From Caldifarciminota bacterium UBA3073 (GTDB lineage Bacteria > Hydrothermota > UBA3073): a stretch of 20,766 nt of DNA. A model generated the notes under the pieces. It was not told the origin of the DNA. It was given only the letters and a program-made list of their open reading frames with translations, and ran no database searches. The first letter of the stretch is position 1. Each line of letters opens with the position of its first letter. The stretch covers positions 5,811 to 26,576 of the forward strand of contig DFBT01000121.1 in assembly GCA_002366725.1 (NCBI GenBank), given 5' to 3'. The translations under genes and the position numbers were made by a program. Positions 8,091 to 14,686 of this stretch are shown piece after piece.

Positions 8091-9341
8091 ATGCTTGATA
8101 TTGCATTCATAAGGGATAACATAGAACTTGTGAAAGAGGCGATAAGAAATAAGGGTGAAGATGTGGATATGTCGAGTTTTTCTTCATTGGATGGTGAGCG
8201 AAGAACACTCATAAAAGAGAGGGACGAGAAAAGGCGGGAAAGAAAGGCAATATCACGCAGGATTGGCGAACTTAAAAGAGAAGGTAAGAATACGGATGCC
8301 GAGGAGAAGAAGGCAAAGAGATTGGCCAAGGAGGTCAAGAAAATTGACGAGAGACTTTCAGAGTTAGAAAAAAATCTCAATGAGGTCCTCGTACGAATTC
8401 CAAATATACCGCATCCTTCCGTTCCAGTTGAGGGAGATAAGATAATAGTGAGAGAGCGGGGAGAAAAAAGAGACTTTGATTTTGAACCCCTTTCTTATCT
8501 TGACCTCGCTGATGCCCTGTCAATACTTGATTTAAAAAGGGGTGTTAAGGTGGCATCCACAAGTTTCCCCGCATACAGGGGAGATGGCGCGAGGCTTGTG
8601 CGCTCCCTGATAAACTTTATGCTCGATACGCACACCTCCCGGGGGTATACAGAGGTGTTCACACCGTTTCTGGCAAACAGAGAATCCATGTTCGGTACGG
8701 GACAACTCCCAAAACTTGAGTATGATATGTACAGGATCGAGAAGGATGATCTTTTTTTGAATCCGACCGCAGAGGTGCCCATAACAAACCTTCACAAGGA
8801 TGAGACAATACCAAAAGAGAAACTTCCCATAAAGTATGTCGGTTATGCCGCCAGTTTCAGGAGAGAGGCGGGAAGCTATGGAAAAGACACAAAAGGACTT
8901 GTAAGGGTGCATCAATTCAACAAGGTCGAACTCGTTAAGTTTACTCTGCCAGAAGATTCATACGATGAGCTTGAAACACTCCTTGAAGACGCAGAGATGA
9001 TCCTGCGACTACTTTGCATCCCTTACAGGGTGAGGTTGCTCCCCATAAATGATATGAGCTTTGCCTCGGCAAAGACATACGATATAGAGGTCTGGGCGCC
9101 CGTCTTGAAAAGATGGCTTGAGGTATCATCTGTGAGCAATTTTGAGGATTTCCAGGCGAGAAGGGCAAAGATAAGATTTAAGGGCGGCGGTAAGTCGGGT
9201 TATGTCCACACACTCAATGCATCCGGTGTGGCACTTCCCAGGCTCTTTATCGCACTCCTCGAGAACTATGAACAGAGAAACGGTTCCGTGAGAATTCCCG
9301 AAAAACTCGTGCCGTATATGGGGAAGAAGTTGATTGGTTGA
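8091..9341 (+). CDS. serS: Seryl-tRNA synthetase
   Basis: SerRS charges tRNA-Ser with serine in the cytoplasm. The 416-residue product has the whole family layout. It starts with an N-terminal helical hairpin tRNA-binding arm (about residues 25-100, KERDEKRRERKAISRRIGEL). GTGQLPKLEYDMY lies near 202 and the serine-binding TAEVPITNLH near 226. Motif 2 lies near 255-285 (FRREAGSYGKDTKGLVRVHQ, then FNKVELVKF). SSVSNFEDFQARRAKIRFK follows, then motif 3 (LNASGVALPRLFIALLENYE) and the closing VPYMG. ATG 8091 follows a GGGGGG run and begins MLDIAFIRDN, the normal SerRS start. An in-frame ATG 33 bases upstream is less likely. The last codons, Leu-Ile-Gly-stop, lie inside a TTGATTGG simple repeat, so the natural C-terminus may have been replaced by a few residues. 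Confidence 0.98.
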   Translation: MLDIAFIRDNIELVKEAIRNKGEDVDMSSFSSLDGERRTLIKERDEKRRERKAISRRIGELKREGKNTDAEEKKAKRLAKEVKKIDERLSELEKNLNEVLVRIPNIPHPSVPVEGDKIIVRERGEKRDFDFEPLSYLDLADALSILDLKRGVKVASTSFPAYRGDGARLVRSLINFMLDTHTSRGYTEVFTPFLANRESMFGTGQLPKLEYDMYRIEKDDLFLNPTAEVPITNLHKDETIPKEKLPIKYVGYAASFRREAGSYGKDTKGLVRVHQFNKVELVKFTLPEDSYDELETLLEDAEMILRLLCIPYRVRLLPINDMSFASAKTYDIEVWAPVLKRWLEVSSVSNFEDFQARRAKIRFKGGGKSGYVHTLNASGVALPRLFIALLENYEQRNGSVRIPEKLVPYMGKKLIG

Positions 9342-9377
9342 TTAGTTAATTGGTTGATTGGTTGATTGGTCAATTGG
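9330..9377 (+). repeat. TTGATTGG-type tandem repeat at the end of serS
   Basis: Imperfect units of TTGATTGG, TTGATTAG and TTAATTGG run from inside the last serS codons into the spacer. GTCTTAGGTCTGTAGTCTTT at about 9384-9403 continues in the same phrase-like style. The serS stop codon (TGA 9339-9341) is supplied by the repeat. Confidence 0.85.
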
Positions 9378-9409
9378 TACCTGGTCTTAGGTCTGTAGTC
9401 TTTTGTCTG

Positions 9410-11092
9410 ATGAAGCCAAAATATATCATAATTATTGATGTGGGAAGTACCTTTACAAAGGCACACTTTGTTGAGGATGATCTCTTCGTTACCCAATATG
9501 CAAAGACAACCGTTGAAAAACCTGCTGAGGATGTGATGATCGGCGTCAGAAATGCCATCCGGGGGATAGAAGAAAAGACGGGGAGGAAATTTCTCGATGG
9601 GGATAAGATAATAATCCCCTTCCTTGCCACCTCGAGTGCGGGAGGGGGTCTACAGATGCTTGTTGCGGGACTCGTGAGGCGTATAACGGCGGACAGTGCC
9701 GAGAGGGCTGCCCTGTCAGCCGGTGCAATCATTATGGATGTTCTTGCCATAGATGATGGGAGAACTCCCTATGACAAGATCGGGGCAATAAATTACCTGA
9801 GACCAGATATGATTCTCTTTGCGGGTGGAGAGGAGGGGGGTGCGGTATCCACGGTTACGGGGATTGCAGAAATCATAAGTATGGCGAAACCAAAGGGAAG
9901 GTTTGTTGAGAAGATACCCTTGGTCTATGCTGGCAATAAAGATGCGAGAGAGTTTATCCAGAGTACACTTGGAAAAGTTCTGGATGTATACATGACAGAG
10001 AATGTGCGCCCCAGGATAGACATAGAAAACCCCGTACCCGCGAGGGAGAAAATACACGAACTCTTTATGGAGCATGTGATGGAGAGAGCTCCGGGATACG
10101 AAAAATTGAAGGAGCTCGTGAGTGCACCCATTCTTCCCACCCCCGGGGCGATGTCCAGGATGGTGAAGAATATCGCAAAAAACTGGCACAAGAATGTCCT
10201 CTGCGTGGATTTGGGTGGTGCCACAACCGATGTATTCAGTTGCGTGAATAGGGTGTTCAACAGAACGGTGAGTGCCAATCTGGGGATGAGTTATTCCATG
10301 GGAAATGTGCTCCATAATGCGGGGGTGGAAAATGTGATGAGGTGGATACCCCCTGATATCGATGAAGATAATATCAAAGATGAGGTGGCAAATAAGATGC
10401 TCGACCCCACAAAGATTCCAAAAGACGAAGTGGATATGATGATCGAAGAGGCACTCGCAAGGGAGGCAATAAGGCTCGCATTTCGCTATCACAAAAATTT
10501 CGCCGAGGCAAAGAGAGCGGCATATCTCGTGGATAAGTTTGCCTCAACGCTTCGACCCAAAAAAAGCATCCCCTATGTTATGGCAAAAGTTGGTAGAAGC
10601 GAGATGAAGCCCATAGAGGTTATCATCGGCAGTGGAGGGGCACTTTCCTATGCCAGAAAGAGGGAAGATGCCCTTCTCATTCTTCTCGATGGTCTCCAGC
10701 CTACGGGAATTACTGAAATGGGGCTCGACAATAGATTTATGCTTCCGCATCTCGGTGCTCTCGACCAAATCCACCCGGATACTGCGTGGGACCTTTTCGA
10801 GAGATTCTGCTTTATCCCCCTTGCAACCTGTATAGCACCCCCGGGTAAGGTGGAATATGGAAAGACCGTTCTCCATATCAGGGGTGATGAGGATATCCGG
10901 GTAAGTGGAGGAGAAATCTTAAAGAAGAGACTCAATGGGGAGTATGAGATTATTTTTCCGGGAAAGAAAACCATGAAAATAGAGATTCACGGAGATGCGG
11001 TATTGGACGGCAGGGGAAGACCGATAAGAATTCCGGAGGAGAAGTCCTTGAGGACAAAAAAATTATTAGAATGGAGAAAAGCACTCTCATAA
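9410..11092 (+). CDS. GlmL/MutL-like ASKHA-fold ATPase
   Basis: This 560-residue product matches the MutL/GlmL family (named for glutamate mutase, unrelated to mismatch repair MutL). Family members resemble actin/Hsp70-fold reactivating factors for B12-dependent mutases. The phosphate-1 loop IIIIDVGSTFTKAHFVED begins near residue 5. The phosphate-2 motif VLCVDLGGATTDVFS lies near 262, and the adenosine motif IEVIIGSGGALSY near 403. Also typical are ATSSAGGGLQMLVAGLVR and PDMILFAGGEEGG. ATG 9410 begins MKPKYIIIIDVGS at the family position. The open frame extends to 9350, but those 20 residues are translated repeat. No Shine-Dalgarno is evident. Its 3' end overlaps the next gene by 22 bases. 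No mutase subunit (glmS/glmE) lies in the window, so its client is not clear and the glutamate mutase label should not be taken literally. Confidence 0.9.
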   Translation: MKPKYIIIIDVGSTFTKAHFVEDDLFVTQYAKTTVEKPAEDVMIGVRNAIRGIEEKTGRKFLDGDKIIIPFLATSSAGGGLQMLVAGLVRRITADSAERAALSAGAIIMDVLAIDDGRTPYDKIGAINYLRPDMILFAGGEEGGAVSTVTGIAEIISMAKPKGRFVEKIPLVYAGNKDAREFIQSTLGKVLDVYMTENVRPRIDIENPVPAREKIHELFMEHVMERAPGYEKLKELVSAPILPTPGAMSRMVKNIAKNWHKNVLCVDLGGATTDVFSCVNRVFNRTVSANLGMSYSMGNVLHNAGVENVMRWIPPDIDEDNIKDEVANKMLDPTKIPKDEVDMMIEEALAREAIRLAFRYHKNFAEAKRAAYLVDKFASTLRPKKSIPYVMAKVGRSEMKPIEVIIGSGGALSYARKREDALLILLDGLQPTGITEMGLDNRFMLPHLGALDQIHPDTAWDLFERFCFIPLATCIAPPGKVEYGKTVLHIRGDEDIRVSGGEILKKRLNGEYEIIFPGKKTMKIEIHGDAVLDGRGRPIRIPEEKSLRTKKLLEWRKALS

Positions 11093-12141
11093 GAAAAGAG
11101 CGAGTTCTTCACTTTCCGGGAGAGGTTCTCATCGAACTTGGGCAGAATGTGGAACCATCTACACCAATAGCCAGGGCAATCTATTTGATACGCCGCCCAT
11201 TTATCGTGGATATTGCATCTCCCCTCGGTATCTCGCCAAAAGAGGTGAGGGAATATATGTTGAAGAAGGTGGGGGATGAGGTCAAGACGGGCGATATTCT
11301 GGCAAAGAGGAAGGCAATGCTTGAGATCGAGGGAAGGAGTAGAAAATCACCTGTAGACGGTGTTATAGAGCATATCTCCTCGTCATCGGGACATATCATC
11401 ATCCGCGAAAGGGTAGAGGACCTCTCACCCAGAAGAGTGAATGTGGCAGATGCCCTCGGGGTGAAGCCAAAAGAGGCGAAAAGGTTTATCAAGAAAAAGG
11501 TGGGAGAACTCGTTGAGAAGGGCGGTGCCATCGCCGAACTTCCACTGATGGCGGGACTCAGCAAGAGATTGTGTGTGTCCCCAATTTTCGCCGAGATAAA
11601 GAGTATAGACGAAGAAACGGGAGAGGTTGAGCTGCAGAGACCCCACAACAGGGTGGAAGTATTATCGATGCTACCCGGCGCGGTCTCAAAAATAATCCCA
11701 AAATATGGGGCGACTATCGAACTCTCTGGCTATTACATACACGGAGTGATAGGATTTGGCAGGGAGCGATGGGGGAGATTGACAACAGAAGAAGAATCCC
11801 TTGATGGTAAGGTTCTCGTGTGCAGGAGGGGACTTTCTGACGACGAAATTCGAGAAATAAGGAAAGGGGGTGTCCGGGGAATAATATTTGGAAGTGTGAG
11901 GGCAAAAGATATGGAGGGGCTCTTTTCTGACGAGGTTTACTCGGGAGTAACGGGAAAGGTAGACAGGGGTATCACCGTAGTGATACTTGACGGGTTTGGA
12001 AAGAGACCCATGGACAACGAGAGATTCTCCTTCTTTAAATCTCTTGAGGGAAGATATGTCTATCTCAACGGCAAAACGCAGATAAGGGCGGGGGTAATAA
12101 GACCGGAGATAATTATATCTAAAGAATATGATCGGGGTTGA
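11071..12141 (+). CDS. Conserved partner of the MutL-like ATPase, duplicated barrel-sandwich-like domain
   Basis: I do not recognise a named function for this 356-residue cytoplasmic protein. It contains an internal duplication. Residues about 46-80 (VDIASPLGISPKEVREYMLK, then KVGDEVKTGDILAKR) match residues about 123-157 (VNVADALGVKPKEAKRFIKK, then KVGELVEKGGAIAEL), 77 residues apart. The segment after the first copy, SPVDGVIEHISSSSGHIIIR, reads like a biotinyl/lipoyl-type barrel-sandwich hybrid, but no MKM-type lysine for cofactor attachment is seen. The C-terminal half holds Gly-rich beta segments (GGVRGIIFGSV, TVVILDGFGKRPM). Its ATG lies inside the last codons of the MutL-like gene (22-base overlap), implying coupled translation in near-equal amounts and probably a complex. 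I recall such pairing in other phyla, but no role is established. The gene call is firm and the fold is inference. Confidence 0.85.
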   Translation: MEKSTLIRKERVLHFPGEVLIELGQNVEPSTPIARAIYLIRRPFIVDIASPLGISPKEVREYMLKKVGDEVKTGDILAKRKAMLEIEGRSRKSPVDGVIEHISSSSGHIIIRERVEDLSPRRVNVADALGVKPKEAKRFIKKKVGELVEKGGAIAELPLMAGLSKRLCVSPIFAEIKSIDEETGEVELQRPHNRVEVLSMLPGAVSKIIPKYGATIELSGYYIHGVIGFGRERWGRLTTEEESLDGKVLVCRRGLSDDEIREIRKGGVRGIIFGSVRAKDMEGLFSDEVYSGVTGKVDRGITVVILDGFGKRPMDNERFSFFKSLEGRYVYLNGKTQIRAGVIRPEIIISKEYDRG

Positions 12142-12160
12142 ACCTCAATCACCTGCTTTT

Positions 12161-12214
12161 TTGGAGTGCAATGACCGCGTCATTGCATGCATCGACATGG
12201 TCGATGCACTCCAA
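12161..12214. repeat. Perfect three-way-junction palindrome between convergent genes
   Basis: The outer arms TTGGAGT (12161-12167) and ACTCCAA (12208-12214) are perfect complements. They enclose two perfect hairpins: GCAATGAC-cgc-GTCATTGC (12168-12186) and GCATCGAC-atg-GTCGATGC (12189-12207), separated by AT. All 46 arm bases are paired. There is no T-run on the 3' side for either strand, so it is not a classic intrinsic terminator, although it sits in the 78-base gap where two genes converge. Confidence 0.93.
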
Positions 12215-12219
12215 GCTGT

Positions 12220-13776
12220 CTACTTGTCTATCTCGTAGGACGCCCCACCCGAAATAACCCATTCAGTTTCAATTACCTTTTCATAGAGTGGTCTTTTTTC
12301 CCTTTTAATGAATTTGCTGTAAGATGGTGGAAGGAAGTCATCGTCCTGACTTGAAACCTGGATGACGAGAGAAGTTCTTTTGGGTCTGTTCTCCAGATAG
12401 CTCACGAATTCGTCAAAGTCTCTAATCTCCTCCCACATACGCTTCTTCATTCCATCACATCCCGAAGCGCTTATCATCAAAGGTTTCTTTCCGTCGGAAT
12501 TTCTTATTGGTATTTTTTGTTCGATCCTCGCGAGTTTTCCCCTGTAAGGTTCTACCGTACAGATCAGAAAGAGCGTATCATTTCTCAAGTCTCCCTGTAT
12601 ATCCTTTATCTGTGCCATCTTTAGTGTATACGATGGAATCAGGTTGAAGTTTATAGATTTTACATTTAACCCTGTATAGTTATTCTCAAATACCGAGTTT
12701 ATATCCCCCGCCATAGCAGTTACCGCATCCATAACCTCTCCCGAGTAGGTATCGGAAAATCCGATTTCTCTCTCTTTCGCATCTATATTGAATACCGCAG
12801 AGTATGTAACATAGCCCATTGAGTAATCCATAAATATAGAACTTGCAAGCATGAGATTTACGAGGAGTGGGAATAAGCGTTCTTCCTTTGCCAGTTTGTA
12901 TCTGTAGGTAATATTGCCGTTTTCCACCGTCATATCAACCATAGGGGGAGATTTTCCAATTATTGCGGAGATACCCGTAAAGGCGTCCATGTCCACGCAA
13001 CCGATATTATTTCCCATTTCCGCGATCTTGAAAGAAGCAAGGTAAGACGATGCAACGGTGTGTATGTGGGCGGTGGTGATCGGGAGCTCTACGGCACCGA
13101 GTCCTAAGAACCTGTGCCCGAATGCATAAACCCTGTCTCCATCCACACATGTTACGGTTCCGACTGCCCCGATCCTTGCGTCTCCAGAAACGAGTGATAC
13201 CCCGATGGGAGAACCGGGGAAGAACTGATAATTGGATGATTGGTAGTCGGTAACTGGAAATTTGGAATTGGAGATGGGGATTTTAGTGGCATTTCCCCAT
13301 ACTCCACCTTTCAATTCCATCTTTTCTATCTCCTCTTTAAATAGAGATAGAGCGGCATCGGAAACATTCGAGAAACTCACGGGGATTGGAATCTCTTCCT
13401 TTATATGGACATCGGAGAAGCCAGTTTTCGGAGGATCGAACATACTTCCCATTGGAGTTATTCCACATATGGGCTCTTTTGAAAATGCTCCTCCCATGTT
13501 ATATGCCACCGCACCGAGGAGTTTTCCATTAATATACACGGGACTTCCACTCATTCCACCTATAATACCGGTTTCTTCTATTTTCTTGCCCTTCAGCCTC
13601 GCGAGAATTATATCCTGTCCGGGTGCTATTCTCTTCCTCACCCCGATAATCTCAACGCCGAATGTATCGGGTTTATTTCCCTCCAGTACAGTTATTCCAA
13701 ACCCCTCCATTCCCGCCGTAACTTCGGCGTAGTCCATGACTGGAATGGATAGGACTATTAGATAGAGAATTAGCAT
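12220..13776 (-). CDS. SpoIVB-like (S55) envelope serine peptidase, permuted catalytic order
   Basis: The 518-residue product begins with a short hydrophobic leader (MLILYLIVLSIPV). Blocks diagnostic of the S55 family follow. AGMEGFGITVLEG is succeeded by FGVEIIGVRKRIAPGQDIIL, then ETGIIGGMSGSPVYINGKLL with the probable nucleophile Ser76. After a linker come IGAVGTVTCVDGDRVYAFGH with probable catalytic His221, and LPITTAHIHTVASS. The Ser block precedes the His block, the reverse of B. subtilis SpoIVB. No PDZ domain was seen. No spore genes lie nearby, so a role in envelope protein processing is more likely than sporulation. The linker near residues 170-184 is encoded by a phrase-like repeat (13226-13270). 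Codon 1 is ATG (complement of 13774-13776) without a clear ribosome site. The gene converges with the MutL partner gene and is followed upstream by repeat DNA. Confidence 0.87.
   Translation of the reverse strand: MLILYLIVLSIPVMDYAEVTAGMEGFGITVLEGNKPDTFGVEIIGVRKRIAPGQDIILARLKGKKIEETGIIGGMSGSPVYINGKLLGAVAYNMGGAFSKEPICGITPMGSMFDPPKTGFSDVHIKEEIPIPVSFSNVSDAALSLFKEEIEKMELKGGVWGNATKIPISNSKFPVTDYQSSNYQFFPGSPIGVSLVSGDARIGAVGTVTCVDGDRVYAFGHRFLGLGAVELPITTAHIHTVASSYLASFKIAEMGNNIGCVDMDAFTGISAIIGKSPPMVDMTVENGNITYRYKLAKEERLFPLLVNLMLASSIFMDYSMGYVTYSAVFNIDAKEREIGFSDTYSGEVMDAVTAMAGDINSVFENNYTGLNVKSINFNLIPSYTLKMAQIKDIQGDLRNDTLFLICTVEPYRGKLARIEQKIPIRNSDGKKPLMISASGCDGMKKRMWEEIRDFDEFVSYLENRPKRTSLVIQVSSQDDDFLPPSYSKFIKREKRPLYEKVIETEWVISGGASYEIDK
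13226..13270. repeat. Phrase-like ATTGG/CCAAT repeat lying inside the S55-like gene
   Basis: The plus strand reads ATAATTGGATGATTGGTAGT, then CGGTAACTGGAAATTTGG and AATTGGAG. This is the same word style as the TTGATTGG repeat after serS. In the minus-strand gene it encodes about residues 170-184 (NSKFPVTDYQSSNYQF), a low-information linker between the Ser and His halves. The frame stays open. Confidence 0.6.
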
Positions 13777-13992
13777 AAAAAATGCAAATATTAAGAATCA
13801 AACCTGCCTGCCCATTCCATTCGGATGCTGTGCAACGGGTCCGTAGGGACCGGCAGGCAGGTATCAAAATTAAAGCCACTGATTACACGAATTAGAGACA
13901 CAGATTTGGGCTGATTAAAGGAAATCTTAATAATCTGCGTTTATCTGCGTCCCGCATTACAGAGATTTTGGAATCAGTGAAATCCATTTCAA
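13777..13992. repeat. Repeat-filled spacer with a split 20-bp palindrome
   Basis: No gene is supported. CCTGCCTGCC (13803-13812) and GGCAGGCAGG (13852-13861) are the two halves of the window's 20-bp palindrome, held apart by 39 bases. The insert contains ATGCTGTGCAACGG (13825-13838), whose reverse complement is at 7767-7780, and a GGTCC-gtag-GGACC hairpin (13838-13851). From 13875 on, words such as GATTACACGAATTAGAG and CTGCGTTTATCTGCG fill the space. This repeat runs into the 3' end of the DUF4416 gene. Confidence 0.8.
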
Positions 13993-14517
13993 TCACTCTA
14001 ATCTGTGGCCTTTTTGCATTTTGATATTTACATTGGTGTAGAGTTTTTTCCTCACTCTTTCAAAGAATTTTATATTGTCTCTGTAGTCTGGATATGTCCA
14101 GGGAAGCGGAGTAAAATTTTTGTGTTTATAGATGAGTGTTACCTCTGCAAATATACCCTGGCTTATGTATATTCTGTGACTGTAGTCCTTTGTTGATGCC
14201 AGAATAACCCTTGACAGATTTACATAACCGGGGTCTATATTTACAGTCCTTCTATCTCTCAGGGAGAGTTTCCTCTCAATCCCACAGGTTATATTCTTTA
14301 TCTTTCCAATATCTTCCTCATCTATCAATTTTTCAAATGTTACCCAGTCCCGAAGAAGGTTCTCTCCCATCTCATCTATGTAATAATCGGTATAGATGAA
14401 CGAAATGGACCCCATCCTCTGGTCTATTTTTCCAAATCTCTCTATAAGTTCTTCTATGACAGCATCAAACGAGTGCCCGATTAGACCACAGAACAATTTT
14501 GCGGGTCTATTCCCCAT
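13993..14517 (-). CDS. DUF4416 family protein
   Basis: The 174-residue product matches DUF4416 along its length. PAKLFCGLIG follows the start, then IEELIERFGKIDQ. The FIYTDYYIDEMG block is followed by WVTFEKLID, then the strongly conserved RRTVNIDPGYVNLSRVILA, STKDYSHRIYISQGIFAEVT and PLPWTYPDYRD. The function of this family is not known. An in-frame GTG at 14560-14562 would add 15 residues. However, a near-consensus minus-strand promoter covers that region (TTGACT, 17 bases, TAAAAT), so its transcript would begin downstream of the GTG. ATG at 14515-14517 also starts where family members do, so I chose it. No Shine-Dalgarno is seen. The last five residues (GHRLE) and the stop are encoded by a dispersed GATTACAC-type repeat, which may have replaced the original end. 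Confidence 0.87.
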   Translation of the reverse strand: MGNRPAKLFCGLIGHSFDAVIEELIERFGKIDQRMGSISFIYTDYYIDEMGENLLRDWVTFEKLIDEEDIGKIKNITCGIERKLSLRDRRTVNIDPGYVNLSRVILASTKDYSHRIYISQGIFAEVTLIYKHKNFTPLPWTYPDYRDNIKFFERVRKKLYTNVNIKMQKGHRLE

Positions 14518-14552
14518 ATGGCTATGTGTTACAGAAAACCCGATCGTATTCC

Positions 14553-14581
14553 ATTTTACCACATTATTGATAAAAAGTCAA
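14553..14581 (-). promoter_or_regulatory. Probable sigma-70 promoter of the DUF4416 gene
   Basis: On the minus strand TTGACT (14581-14576) and TAAAAT (14558-14553) are separated by exactly 17 bases. Each box matches consensus at five of six positions. Transcription would start near 14546, about 30 bases before ATG 14517 and downstream of the alternative GTG 14562. Confidence 0.55.
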
Positions 14582-14593
14582 GAGAAAAATATT

Positions 14594-14686
14594 AAAATAG
14601 GGACAGCGACCATTTACTCCCTCTTTTGGGTCTTTCTGCTGGTCTCTGTTTTAGGATCGTCTCTTCCTCGTTAAAGACGCCTCAGT
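14594..14686 (-). pseudogene. Possible remnant of a REP-associated (IS200-like) transposase end
   Basis: A short minus-strand frame ends in RPAERPKRGSKWSLSLF and a TAA near 14594. It resembles the Arg-Pro-Gly-Arg-Pro-Lys-Lys-Gly tail of REP-associated Y1 transposases. The plus-strand word GGGACAGCGACCATTT (14600-14615) is one I associate from memory with the flanks of such genes. No HUH motif or catalytic tyrosine is present in this piece, and it is bounded upstream by a stop. It is weak evidence of a decayed element. Confidence 0.3.

Noticed and set aside
9350..9409. In-frame N-terminal extension of the MutL-like protein
   Set aside because: It is translated TTGATTGG/GTCTGTAGTC repeat. The family starts directly at the IIIIDVGS strand.
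9716..10492. Long minus-strand frame (258 codons) inside the MutL-like gene
   Set aside because: It is fully antisense to a conserved gene. Its His/Cys-rich composition is typical of a shadow frame.
12156..12162. T-run next to the three-way junction as part of an intrinsic terminator
   Set aside because: The T-run is on the 5' side for the plus-strand transcript and reads as A-run for the minus-strand transcript, so neither orientation gives a stem followed by U's.
12161..12214. tRNA or other cloverleaf RNA gene
   Set aside because: It is only 54 bases with two arms and no T-loop or CCA-end features. Perfect palindromy on both strands fits a DNA repeat better.
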